A stretch of DNA of 7,808 bases from Spirochaetales bacterium (GTDB lineage Bacteria > Spirochaetota > Spirochaetia > SZUA-6 > DRHE01), in assembly GCA_016930895.1 (NCBI GenBank), contig JAFGFV010000323.1, forward strand, positions 1 to 7,808, given 5' to 3'. The notes under the pieces were generated by a model that was not told the DNA's origin, did no database searches, and saw only the letters and a program-made list of their open reading frames with translations. A program made the position numbers and the translations under genes. Shown in pieces: positions 1 through 6,271 of this stretch (positions are counted from its first letter, which is position 1; every line of letters starts with the position of its first letter).

Positions 1-143
1 ACTACGACGACGCCCTCGGGGCCCGAAAGGTGGGCATGAGGCCGCTCATCATCAACCGCTACGGACGCCTGGGGATCGAGGAAATCCACGACTGCGACAT
101 CATCGAGAACCTGACCCAGATATTCGAGCACCTGGACGGCTGA
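1..143 (+). CDS. HAD-superfamily hydrolase, C-terminal end (5' partial)
   Basis: Only the last 46 codons are present; the reading frame starts at position 3 and ends at TGA 141-143. The visible residues begin YDDALGARKVGMRPLIINR, which matches the HAD motif IV region: acidic residues that help hold Mg2+, followed by the GAxxxGM turn and a short strand. The tail contains IIENLTQIFEHL, the usual closing helix of phosphoglycolate phosphatase-like HAD proteins. Such enzymes transfer phosphate through an aspartyl intermediate, but the nucleophile, cap domain and substrate residues lie outside the window, so the substrate cannot be inferred. The gene converges on the HD-domain gene, with 45 nt between the two ends. 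Confidence 0.8.
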   Translation, partial: YDDALGARKVGMRPLIINRYGRLGIEEIHDCDIIENLTQIFEHLDG

Positions 144-167
144 ACCCGACATAGATCCCGGCCTACC

Positions 168-201
168 CCCCGAGGCATAGGCCCCCGCCTACGCCTCGGG
201 G
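168..201. terminator. GC-rich hairpin between convergent genes, possible bidirectional terminator
   Basis: The arms CCCCGAGGC (168-176) and GCCTCGGGG (193-201) pair over 9 bp. After one A-C mismatch, TAGGC and GCCTA pair over 5 more, closing a CCCC loop. The hairpin follows the HAD stop codon by 24 nt and contains the last codons and the stop of the HD gene on the other strand, where a shared terminator would be expected. Neither side has a run of T residues after the stem, so it is not a textbook Rho-independent terminator. It could instead stall polymerase or protect 3' ends. Confidence 0.5.
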
Positions 202-956
202 ACCCCCAGACGCCGCAGCGACCAGCGCAGGTTCCGCCTGGCCCGCGCCTCGTACCGCCTCCGAAAGAACTCGGTGGAGTACACTCGCTCCCGGGCGAGC
301 AGGGCCCGCAGGAGCTCCCCCCGGCGCCGGCGGAACTCCCCCGCCGGGACCCAGGCGTACTCCCGCCGGATCTCCCGCTCGTACCTGCGGTAGCGCCTCA
401 CGGGCCTGCCCAGGATCGAGAGGTCCACGTCCCTGACCAGGCAGACGTCCTTCCCGGCCGCGGATCGATCCGGTGAAGCCTCCAGCCCGCCCCCAGTCGC
501 CTGACCCTCGGCGGTTGCGGGTCCCTCGATGCGGGTGGCCAGGACCAGGGCGGCCGCACGGCGGCCCAGCTCCTCCTCCAGGCCCATGCGGGCTGCGGTC
601 TCCCGGGCCAGGGCGGCGCTGCGTTCCTCGTTGTCCCGCCGGCGGGGATCGTACACGGCGTCGTGGAACCAGACCGCCAACTCCACCGCCCCCGGCGGAT
701 CCGCAGGGGCGTTCGCCCGGTCCAGCACCTGCAGGCACTCGCAGATGTGCTCCCAGTTGTGGTAGTGCCGCCCGCGCTCCCGGTAGCGCCTGTCCAGCCC
801 GAGGAACTCCCCCGCCGGGTCCCCCCGGGCCCCGACCCGCGCCCAGAAGCCGCCCCAGCGCCGTCGGAGCCGCCGCCTGCAGCGGTTCAGCCGCCACCGC
901 TGGAGCGGGTGCCGCAGCGCCGCCCCCCAGCCTTCTAACGAAAGGATAATCCCCAC
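189..956 (-). CDS. HD-domain metal-dependent phosphohydrolase (COG4339-like)
   Basis: With the GTG start at 956 the protein has 255 residues. It shows the conserved pattern of the predicted HD-superfamily phosphohydrolases of COG4339: RHYHNWEHI (about 63-71), VWFHDAVYD with the paired His-Asp (about H98, D99), DNEERSA (108-114), VRDVDLSILG with the distal Asp (about 174-183) and a C-terminal YxxYExxIRxEYxxVP block. These His and Asp residues should bind metal ions; the substrate is unknown for the family. A Gly/Ala/Pro-rich segment at about residues 146-169 looks like an insertion. The start is uncertain. The frame stays open to an ATG at 1061, but that extension has no family similarity and would run through the small + strand ORF at 1037-1120. 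GTG 956 lies 8 nt after a -10-like hexamer, and no ATG exists between 1061 and the conserved core. The function call is firmer than the start. Confidence 0.82.
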   Translation of the reverse strand: MGIILSLEGWGAALRHPLQRWRLNRCRRRLRRRWGGFWARVGARGDPAGEFLGLDRRYRERGRHYHNWEHICECLQVLDRANAPADPPGAVELAVWFHDAVYDPRRRDNEERSAALARETAARMGLEEELGRRAAALVLATRIEGPATAEGQATGGGLEASPDRSAAGKDVCLVRDVDLSILGRPVRRYRRYEREIRREYAWVPAGEFRRRRGELLRALLARERVYSTEFFRRRYEARARRNLRWSLRRLGVPEA

Positions 957-964
957 GAAACGCC

Positions 965-993
965 AGTCTAACAAATACCCTGTTTCATGGGAA
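965..993 (-). promoter_or_regulatory. Possible promoter of the HD-domain gene (leaderless layout)
   Basis: Read on the minus strand, TTCCCA (988-993) and TAGACT (965-970) each match the sigma-70 consensus at 4 of 6 positions and are separated by exactly 17 nt. The -10 hexamer ends 8 nt before GTG 956, so transcription would begin at or next to the start codon. No Shine-Dalgarno sequence precedes that GTG, which is consistent with a leaderless mRNA. The hexamers are moderate, so this rests on spacing and position. Confidence 0.4.
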
Positions 994-1023
994 CGGCGTG
1001 CCGCGGGTTCCGAGCGCGCAACC

Positions 1024-1030
1024 AAGGAGG
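1024..1030 (+). promoter_or_regulatory. Strong Shine-Dalgarno sequence for the small ORF at 1037
   Basis: AAGGAGG lies 6 nt upstream of ATG 1037, at near-ideal spacing. A full 7-base match is rare enough to make the short ORF that follows worth listing. The only other equally strong site in the window precedes the substrate-binding protein gene. Confidence 0.55.
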
Positions 1031-1036
1031 GAAACG

Positions 1037-1120
1037 ATGGTCGGAAAGACGCTGGCCACACTGGTGATCTGCCTGCTGGTGCTGATCCGCGAGAGCTTCA
1101 GACCCCCGCGGCTGTCCTGA
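1037..1120 (+). CDS. Possible 27-residue single-span membrane peptide
   Basis: ATG 1037 to TGA 1118-1120 encodes 27 residues. After MVGK comes a hydrophobic run, TLATLVICLLVLI (about residues 5-17), then a basic, proline-containing tail, RESFRPPRLS. The layout suits a tiny membrane peptide with one short transmembrane helix. Supporting points are the perfect Shine-Dalgarno sequence, the hairpin that starts 4 nt after the stop codon, and the otherwise empty space around it. I do not recognise a family. It could be chance, because a short GC-rich stretch can be Leu/Val-rich in any frame. It excludes the longest version of the HD gene on the opposite strand only if overlap is disallowed. Confidence 0.4.
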   Translation: MVGKTLATLVICLLVLIRESFRPPRLS

Positions 1121-1123
1121 GAA

Positions 1124-1157
1124 AGCCGGCGCGCGGTCGGAGCCGATCGCGCCGGCT
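1124..1157 (+). terminator. GC-rich hairpin after the small ORF, possible terminator
   Basis: AGCCGGCGCG (1124-1133) and CGCGCCGGCT (1148-1157) are perfect 10-bp complements around a 14-nt loop, in which a further TCG/CGA pairing is possible. The hairpin begins 4 nt after the small ORF stop. No T-tract follows, so efficient Rho-independent termination is doubtful. It resembles the hairpin at 168-201 in being GC-only and tail-less. Confidence 0.4.
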
Positions 1158-1579
1158 GCGCCTTCTGCGGGCCGCCCCGTTCCGCGCTCAGGCCTGCTCC
1201 CCGGGCCACGGGTGGGAATTCGAGAACCGGCAGCTCTCACGTGACAAGCATCCCTCAGGCAGCGCTTCGGGGCGGCTCGTGGCTCCCCGCAAGCTCGTAG
1301 TCCGGCCTCTCTCCGCCCCACCGAGGCATGTTGGTTTCAGGGCGCGGCGGATGGCCGACCAGGCCCCGTCGGCCCGGGATGGCCTGGACGCTTCCGCGGA
1401 AACGTCCGCCGCCGCATCGGAGGGCCCCCCGGGAGCTAACCGCCCGCGACGAGATCGGTGCGGACTCCTCGAAGGGCCGGTTTGGCGCCCGGGGTTAGGG
1501 GAATGGACTATCTCTTCTGCCCCCCGTCAGCGCCTCACAGAAAACCGGTTCCCGCGTTCCCACCCGGGCCACCCGATTC
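1158..1579. other. Intergenic region with no supported gene; two small hairpins
   Basis: I see no credible protein gene in this stretch. Frames are open on both strands only because stop codons are rare at this GC content, and their translations are Arg/Pro/Gly-rich without motifs. Two compact hairpins occur: GGCCGAC/GTCGGCC at 1353-1374 (7 bp, 8-nt loop) and GGACG/CGTCC at 1386-1407 (5 bp, plus inner TTC/GAA). They could belong to a structured RNA or an upstream regulatory region, but I match no RNase P, tmRNA, SRP RNA, tRNA or riboswitch signature. Confidence 0.5.
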
Positions 1580-1608
1580 TTGCCATTTCCCTCCAGGTGT
1601 ACTATGGT
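1580..1608 (+). promoter_or_regulatory. Probable promoter of the ABC importer operon
   Basis: TTGCCA (1580-1585, 5 of 6 consensus bases) and TATGGT (1603-1608, 4 of 6, including TA at the start and the final T) are 17 nt apart. An overlapping alternative -10 is TACTAT (1600-1605) with a 14-nt spacer. With TATGGT, transcription would begin around 1615 and leave an untranslated leader of only about 5 nt before ATG 1620. Confidence 0.5.
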
Positions 1609-1619
1609 GGGAACGCCTC

Positions 1620-2546
1620 ATGGAGATCCTGAGCTTCGCTTTGCGCCGGATCGGCCGCCTCATCATCACGGTCTTCCTGATCTCCACGATCATCTTCTTC
1701 GTAATCCGGGTCATTCCCGGAGACCCGGCGCTGGTCATCGCTGGCATGGACGCTTCGCCGGAAGACATCGCTGCCATCCGGGCCAAGATCGGCACGGACC
1801 GGCCGATCATGGTCCAGTACTTCGACTGGCTGTGGAAGATCCTGCGCTTCGACTTCGGCACCTCCCTGACCAGCGGCCAGCCGGTGATCGGGCTGATCCT
1901 GGAGCGCTTTCCCCTGACTCTCAGCCTGGCCCTGCTGGGCATCGTGATAGGCATCGTGGTGGCGGTGCCTCTAGGCATCCTGTCCGCGGTGCGGCGATGG
2001 TCGGGGTGGGACTACTTCGGTATGGCCTTCTCCCAGATCGGGATGGCGATCCCGAGCTTCTGGCTCGGGATCCTGCTGCTTCTGCTCTTGGCGGTCAAGG
2101 TGCGGCTGTTCCCGCTGTTCGGGGTCGGGAGCTTTCGCCACCTGGTTTTGCCCAGTGTGGCCCTGGGCCTTGCCCGGGCGGCGATCCTGCTGCGCCTGAC
2201 CCGGGCCTCCATGATCGAGGAGCTCTCCAAGGAGTACGTGGTCACGGCCCGGGCCAAGGGCCTTACCGAGCGCATGGTCAAGTACAAGCACGCCCTCAAG
2301 AACGGGCTGTTGCCGGTGGTCACCATCGCCGGGATCCAGCTTGGCTACATGCTCGGCGGGGCGATCATCATCGAGCAGGTCTTCTCCCTGCCGGGGCTGG
2401 GAAGACTGTTCCTGTTCGCGGTGTACCAGCGGGACTTTCCGCTGATCCAGGGCGGCGTCATCTTCGTGGCCCTGGTGTTCTCCCTGATCAACTTCCTGGT
2501 TGACATCCTGTACAGCGTGCTCAACCCCAGGATCAGGATCCGCTGA
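1620..2546 (+). CDS. dppB: Peptide-type ABC transporter permease, DppB/OppB family
   Basis: This 308-residue protein is a full-length DppB/OppB-type inner-membrane subunit. The N-terminal hydrophobic helix (about 11-31) runs into the family motif VIRVIPGDPA. Further membrane spans fall near 100-122, 135-158, 177-195, 236-256 and 276-298. The cytoplasmic EAA loop that docks on the ATPase is clear: EYVVTARAKG (about 205-214), then HALKNGLLPVVT. FSLPGLGRLF and the ending LNPRIRIR are also typical. The frame is open further upstream to 1458, but those residues look unlike any permease, while ATG 1620 gives the normal N-terminus and follows the promoter-like sequence. It should pair with the DppC-type permease at the far end of the operon. 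Peptide specificity is a family default and is not shown here; the symbol marks the family. Confidence 0.93.
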   Translation: MEILSFALRRIGRLIITVFLISTIIFFVIRVIPGDPALVIAGMDASPEDIAAIRAKIGTDRPIMVQYFDWLWKILRFDFGTSLTSGQPVIGLILERFPLTLSLALLGIVIGIVVAVPLGILSAVRRWSGWDYFGMAFSQIGMAIPSFWLGILLLLLLAVKVRLFPLFGVGSFRHLVLPSVALGLARAAILLRLTRASMIEELSKEYVVTARAKGLTERMVKYKHALKNGLLPVVTIAGIQLGYMLGGAIIIEQVFSLPGLGRLFLFAVYQRDFPLIQGGVIFVALVFSLINFLVDILYSVLNPRIRIR

Positions 2547-3691
2547 TGGGGACCGCCGCCGCGCCGCGGGCAGCAGACTCCGGAAGGAGCAACGGCACCC
2601 TGCTCGAGATCAGGGGACTGGACGTGGTGTTCGAGCTCGAGCGCGGGTCCGAGAGGCAGAGCGCCGACGCCGAGGGAGACGCCGGCGGCAAGGCCGCAGT
2701 CCAATCCCGCGTCTCGGCCCATCCCCTGCGGGGCATCGACCTGACCATGGCGAGGGGGGAGGTGCACTCCCTGGTCGGAGAGTCCGGCTCCGGCAAGACC
2801 GTGACCGCGACCAGCGTGATCGGTCTCCTGCCCATTCCCCCCGCGCGGGTCCTGGGCGGAGAGATCCTGTTCGAGGGGCGGAACCTGGTTGGGCTGCCGG
2901 AGAGCGAGCGGCGCAAGGTGCGGGGCCGGGAGATCGCCATGGTCTTCCAGGAGCCCGCCAAGTACCTGAACCCGGCCCTGCGGGTGGGGGAGCAGATCAT
3001 CGAGATGCTCGTCCTGCACCTGGAGCTCAGCCGCAGGCAGGCAGAGGAGCGCGCCTTGGAGCTCCTGGAGCTGGTGGGGCTGCACGGCGGGCGGAGGATC
3101 CTGAGGTCCTATCCCCACGAGCTCTCCGGCGGAATGAAGCAGCGGGTCATGATCGCCATGGCCATCTCCTGCGATCCGGACCTCCTGATCGCCGACGAGC
3201 CTACCACGGCCCTGGACGTGACCCTGCAACTCCAGATCCTCAGGCTGATTCTGGAGCTCAAGAGTCGCCTGGACATGGGCATCCTGTTCATCTCCCACGA
3301 CCTCGGGGTGGTCCATGACATCTCCGAGCGCGTCTCGGTGATCTATGCCGGAAAGATCGTCGAGTCCGCCCGAAAGGAGAAGCTGTTCGCCAATCCGCTC
3401 CATCCCTATACCCTGCTCCTTCTGGCCTCGATCCCCGACGCTTCCCGGCGCGGAAAGCCGCTCAAGGTTATTCCCGGTACGGTCCCGGACGCCGAGCACA
3501 TCCCCTCGGGGTGCGCCTTTCATCCCCGCTGCCCTCTGGCCGAGGAGATCTGCAGGGTCGAGGTACCCCCCTCCCTGGAGTATCGGGACGGCACCACCGC
3601 GCTCTCGCCGGCCGAGGCGGGCTCGGTGCCCCTGGCCGAATCCCATACGGCGGCCTGCCACATGATCGGAAAGAAATGGCTGAGCTTGTAG
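2546..3691 (+). CDS. dppD: Peptide-type ABC transporter ATP-binding protein, DppD/OppD family
   Basis: This 381-residue cytoplasmic ATPase has all nucleotide-binding motifs: Walker A GESGSGKT (78-85), Q-loop VFQEP with Q135, signature LSGGMKQR (193-200), Walker B LLIADEP with catalytic E218, D-loop TALD and switch H251. The C-terminal oligopeptide-transporter extension follows HPYT and holds Cys 323, 329, 336 and 371. That four-cysteine arrangement occurs in this family and could bind an Fe-S cluster. It starts by TGATG overlap with the upstream permease, with AGGA 7 nt before the ATG. A charged, low-complexity stretch of about 26 residues (about 33-58) is inserted after the first beta strand, where relatives usually have a short turn. 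It should form a heterodimer with the next gene product. Confidence 0.93.
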   Translation: MGTAAAPRAADSGRSNGTLLEIRGLDVVFELERGSERQSADAEGDAGGKAAVQSRVSAHPLRGIDLTMARGEVHSLVGESGSGKTVTATSVIGLLPIPPARVLGGEILFEGRNLVGLPESERRKVRGREIAMVFQEPAKYLNPALRVGEQIIEMLVLHLELSRRQAEERALELLELVGLHGGRRILRSYPHELSGGMKQRVMIAMAISCDPDLLIADEPTTALDVTLQLQILRLILELKSRLDMGILFISHDLGVVHDISERVSVIYAGKIVESARKEKLFANPLHPYTLLLLASIPDASRRGKPLKVIPGTVPDAEHIPSGCAFHPRCPLAEEICRVEVPPSLEYRDGTTALSPAEAGSVPLAESHTAACHMIGKKWLSL

Positions 3692-4737
3692 CCGTCCGGG
3701 AGCTGGTCAAGCACTACCCGGGCCAGGGGATCCTGGCCCGGGCCCGCGGCGGGGTCCGCGCGGTGGACCGGGTGAGCTTCTCGATCCCGCGGGGCAGCAC
3801 CTTCGGACTGGTGGGGGAGTCCGGTTGCGGCAAGACCACCCTGGCCCGTTCGCTCCTGTATCTGGATCCCCCGACCTCGGGCACGGTCCTCCTGAACGGC
3901 ACGGAGCTTGGCTCCCTGCCCCCCCGGGAGCTGCGCGCTTCCCGCAAGCGGATGCAGATCGTCTTCCAGGACCCCAACGGAGCCCTGGACCCCAAGATGC
4001 GCGTCCGCGCGAGCGTGGCCGAGGGTATGGTCAACTTCGGGGTCCCCGCCGGGCAGCGCGGCCGCCGTGTCGGGGAGCTCCTCGCGCTGGTGGGCATCAA
4101 CCCCGATCACGCGGACCGCTACCCCCACGAGTTCTCCGGCGGTCAGAAGCAGCGCATCGTGGTGGCCCGCGCCCTGTCCCTGGAGCCCGAGCTCCTGGTC
4201 CTGGACGAGCCGGTCTCCAACCTGGACGTCTCGATCCAGGCCCAGATCATCAACCTGCTCCTGGAGCTCAAGAGCCGCCTGGATCTGACGTACCTGTTCA
4301 TCTCCCACGACCTGAACCTGGTGGGCTACCTGAGCGACCGCATCGGGGTCATGTACCGGGGCCGCCTGGTGGAGCTCGGCGACACCGACGAGATCCTCCG
4401 CAATCCCGTGCACCCCTACACCCAGGCCCTGTTTGCGGCGGTCCCGGGGATCTCGGGCGAAGGAATCGCTCGCCGCGTGGTCCACGTTCAGGATGTGGCG
4501 GCTGCACCCGCAGCGGGGGCTGCACCCGCAGCGGCCGGTGGACCCGCAGCCCCGCCCCCACCGGCTGGCGGGCCCGGTGCTCCGGCGCGGACCGCCTCGG
4601 GCTGCGCCTATGCCGAGCGCTGCAGTCGGGCGGAACCGGCCTGCCTGCAAGCCGAGCCGGAGCTGGTCGACATCGGGGGCGGGCATCTGGTAGCCTGCAT
4701 CAGAGCATCGGAATCGACCAGGCAGAGCTCTGCCTGA
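3676..4737 (+). CDS. dppF: Peptide-type ABC transporter ATP-binding protein, DppF/OppF family
   Basis: This 353-residue ATPase has Walker A GESGCGKT (47-54), Q98 in VFQDP, signature FSGGQKQR (153-160), Walker B LLVLDEP with E178, NLD in the D-loop and H211. The VSNLDVSIQAQ and SGGQKQR sequences are typical of DppF/OppF. Start ATG 3676 overlaps the end of the previous ATPase gene by 16 nt; the frame is open further upstream, but the family N-terminus begins here. Cys 310, 316, 323 and 341 repeat the C-x5-C-x6-C spacing of the partner ATPase. An Ala/Pro/Gly linker (about 275-306), encoded in part by an 18-bp tandem repeat, separates the ATPase core from this cysteine segment and replaces the usual short proline-rich turn. 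Confidence 0.92.
   Translation: MAELVAVRELVKHYPGQGILARARGGVRAVDRVSFSIPRGSTFGLVGESGCGKTTLARSLLYLDPPTSGTVLLNGTELGSLPPRELRASRKRMQIVFQDPNGALDPKMRVRASVAEGMVNFGVPAGQRGRRVGELLALVGINPDHADRYPHEFSGGQKQRIVVARALSLEPELLVLDEPVSNLDVSIQAQIINLLLELKSRLDLTYLFISHDLNLVGYLSDRIGVMYRGRLVELGDTDEILRNPVHPYTQALFAAVPGISGEGIARRVVHVQDVAAAPAAGAAPAAAGGPAAPPPPAGGPGAPARTASGCAYAERCSRAEPACLQAEPELVDIGGGHLVACIRASESTRQSSA
4500..4553 (+). repeat. 18-bp tandem repeat, about three copies, inside the DppF-type gene
   Basis: GGCTGCACCCGCAGCGG occurs at 4500-4516 and again at 4518-4534, a period of 18 bp. A diverged third copy follows in register to about 4553. The period keeps frame and encodes an Ala/Pro/Gly hexapeptide-like repeat in the linker before the C-terminal cysteines. 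It looks like slippage expansion. Confidence 0.75.
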
Positions 4738-4747
4738 AAAACCTGGC

Positions 4748-4754
4748 AAGGAGG
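4748..4754 (+). promoter_or_regulatory. Strong Shine-Dalgarno sequence for the substrate-binding protein
   Basis: AAGGAGG lies 5 nt before ATG 4760. It is the only strong ribosome binding site within the ABC operon. The other internal starts use weak sites plus overlap with the previous gene. High translation of the binding protein relative to the membrane and ATPase subunits would fit, because binding proteins are normally needed in excess. Confidence 0.75.
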
Positions 4755-4759
4755 TTGAT

Positions 4760-6271
4760 ATGCAGAAACGACTGATCACGATCGTGACGGTGGCGCTGGC
4801 CCTGGCGCTGCTGGGGGGCGTCCTCGGAGCCACCGGGCAGCAGGAGGCCAAGGTCCTGAACTTTGCCCTGTCGGGGAACCCGGACTCCCTGGATCCCCAC
4901 AAGACCGCGGGCACCCTGACCTTCCAGACCCTGCGCAGCATCTACGACACCCTGGTGGAGCCGGACAAAGACGGCAAGATCGTCGGGGCCCTGGCGGAAA
5001 GCTGGAGCACCTCGGCGGACAACCTGACCTGGACCTTCAACCTGCGCCGCGGAGTGACCTTCCACAACGGCGACCCCCTGACCTCGGCGGACGTCAAGGC
5101 CACCATCGAGCGGGTCAAGGACAAGGAGGTGGCCTCCCCGAAGGCCAGCGAGTTCGCCCCTATCGAGTCGGTGGAGACCCCGGACGACTACACGGTGGTG
5201 TTCAAGCTCTCGGCCCCCGCCGCGCCGCTCCTGGCCGCCCTGGGTTCCGGGTGGGGAGCGATCCTGCCTTCCAAGCTGATCGCCTCCGGGCACGACTTCG
5301 CCAACCAGCCGGTGGGGACCGGTCCCTTCGTGTTCAAGGAGTGGGTCCGGGACAACAAGATCGTCCTGGAGAAGAACCCCAACTACTGGATCAAGGGGCT
5401 TCCCAAGCTGGCCGGCGTGACCATGCAGATCATTCCCGAGCGGGCCGTACAGGTCCAGGGACTGGTCGCGGGGCAGATCGACATCAGCTATCTGGTGGAC
5501 GAAGAAGACGTCCCGATGCTCGAAGACAGCGGCGAGGTCGTGGTGGACAAGAAACTGACCTCCCTGATCATGGTCATGGCCATGAACTGCAGCCGCGCGC
5601 CCTTCACCGACCTGCGGGTCCGCCAGGCCATCAACCATGCCATCGACAAGCAGACGGTGCTGGACGTGGCCTACGGCGGCGGCATGCCGATCGGTACCTT
5701 CATGAACTACGGCAACGCCTATTACAAGGACTTCACCAGTCTGTATCCCTACGATCCCGACAAGGCCCGCAGCCTGCTGGCCCAGGCCGGAGTGGGCAAG
5801 GACACGGTCCTGGAGATGTACCTGCCCCAGAACTACCCGCCCCACGTGGAGGCCGGACAGCTGATGCAGGAGATGCTCTCCAAGGTGGGGCTCAACGTGG
5901 AGATCAAGCTCATCGACTGGTCGACCTGGATCGCCGACGTCTACTCGGCGGCCAAGTATGACTTCACCGTGATCGGCCACACCGGAAAGCTCGACCCGGA
6001 CGGCACCGTGGGCGGCTACGGCACCGAGAAGCGCTACGTGCGCTGGGTCAACCCGAGGTGCGCCGAGCTCATCAAGACCGCCGGCGTGACCACCGGCTAC
6101 GAGAACCGCAAGGCGCTGTACGACGAGGCTCTGGAGATCATGGCCAGGGAGGTGCCTTTCGTCTACGTCGGGACCTCGTACCGGCGCATCGGCCTGCGCA
6201 AGGGCGTCGAGGGCTTCCGGATGGACCCGGTGCTGGACACCTTCGACTTCCGCTACACCGAGAAGCAGTGA
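4760..6271 (+). CDS. Extracellular solute-binding protein, family 5 (peptide-type)
   Basis: This 503-residue protein is a family 5 solute-binding protein (SBP_bac_5), which captures the substrate outside the inner membrane and delivers it to the permease pair. A Sec signal peptide is clear: MQKR, a hydrophobic core to about residue 22, then LGATGQQ. No cysteine follows, so it is probably cleaved by signal peptidase I and free in the periplasm rather than a lipoprotein. Family hallmarks include LDPHKT (44-49), WTFNLRRGVTFHNGDPLTSADV (about 91-112), PVGTGPF (184-190), VRQAINHAID and a C-terminal FDFRYTEKQ. The length is normal. The gene follows the DppF-type ATPase gene by 22 nt and overlaps the DppC-type permease gene by 4 nt. 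The ligand could be a peptide, sugar or other solute; the sequence alone does not decide, so I give no symbol. Confidence 0.93.
   Translation: MQKRLITIVTVALALALLGGVLGATGQQEAKVLNFALSGNPDSLDPHKTAGTLTFQTLRSIYDTLVEPDKDGKIVGALAESWSTSADNLTWTFNLRRGVTFHNGDPLTSADVKATIERVKDKEVASPKASEFAPIESVETPDDYTVVFKLSAPAAPLLAALGSGWGAILPSKLIASGHDFANQPVGTGPFVFKEWVRDNKIVLEKNPNYWIKGLPKLAGVTMQIIPERAVQVQGLVAGQIDISYLVDEEDVPMLEDSGEVVVDKKLTSLIMVMAMNCSRAPFTDLRVRQAINHAIDKQTVLDVAYGGGMPIGTFMNYGNAYYKDFTSLYPYDPDKARSLLAQAGVGKDTVLEMYLPQNYPPHVEAGQLMQEMLSKVGLNVEIKLIDWSTWIADVYSAAKYDFTVIGHTGKLDPDGTVGGYGTEKRYVRWVNPRCAELIKTAGVTTGYENRKALYDEALEIMAREVPFVYVGTSYRRIGLRKGVEGFRMDPVLDTFDFRYTEKQ

Noticed and set aside
163..897. Long open frames opposite or out of frame with the real genes (for example 163-897 and 2345-3661)
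   Set aside because: They are Gly/Pro/Arg or Gln/His/Leu-rich shadows of recognised genes and carry no motifs of their own.
957..1061. N-terminal extension of the HD protein to ATG 1061
   Set aside because: The extra 35 residues show no family similarity, cross the predicted promoter at 965-993, and overlap the small + strand ORF. GTG 956 gives a length closer to the family norm.
1205..1245. T-arm-like GGTTCTCGAATTCC on the minus strand, hinting at a tRNA
   Set aside because: Two extra bases disrupt the TTCRA loop, no acceptor stem or anticodon arm can be folded around it, and there is no CCA end.
1328..1498. 56-codon + strand ORF starting ATG 1328
   Set aside because: No Shine-Dalgarno sequence at useful spacing, Arg/Pro-rich composition typical of unused frames in GC-rich DNA, no motif.
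1482..1511. Alternative promoter TTGGCG-18-GACTAT upstream of the ABC operon
   Set aside because: The -10 matches only 3 of 6 bases; the pair at 1580-1608 is clearly better.
1536..1570. ACAGAAAACCGG resembling the conserved 3' end of bacterial RNase P RNA
   Set aside because: The other hallmark, GAGGAAAGTCC, is absent upstream and the expected paired arms are missing.
1458..1619. 54-residue N-terminal extension of the DppB-type permease
   Set aside because: The translation is Pro/Arg/Gly-rich without a family match and lies upstream of the promoter-like sequence. ATG 1620 gives the standard permease N-terminus.
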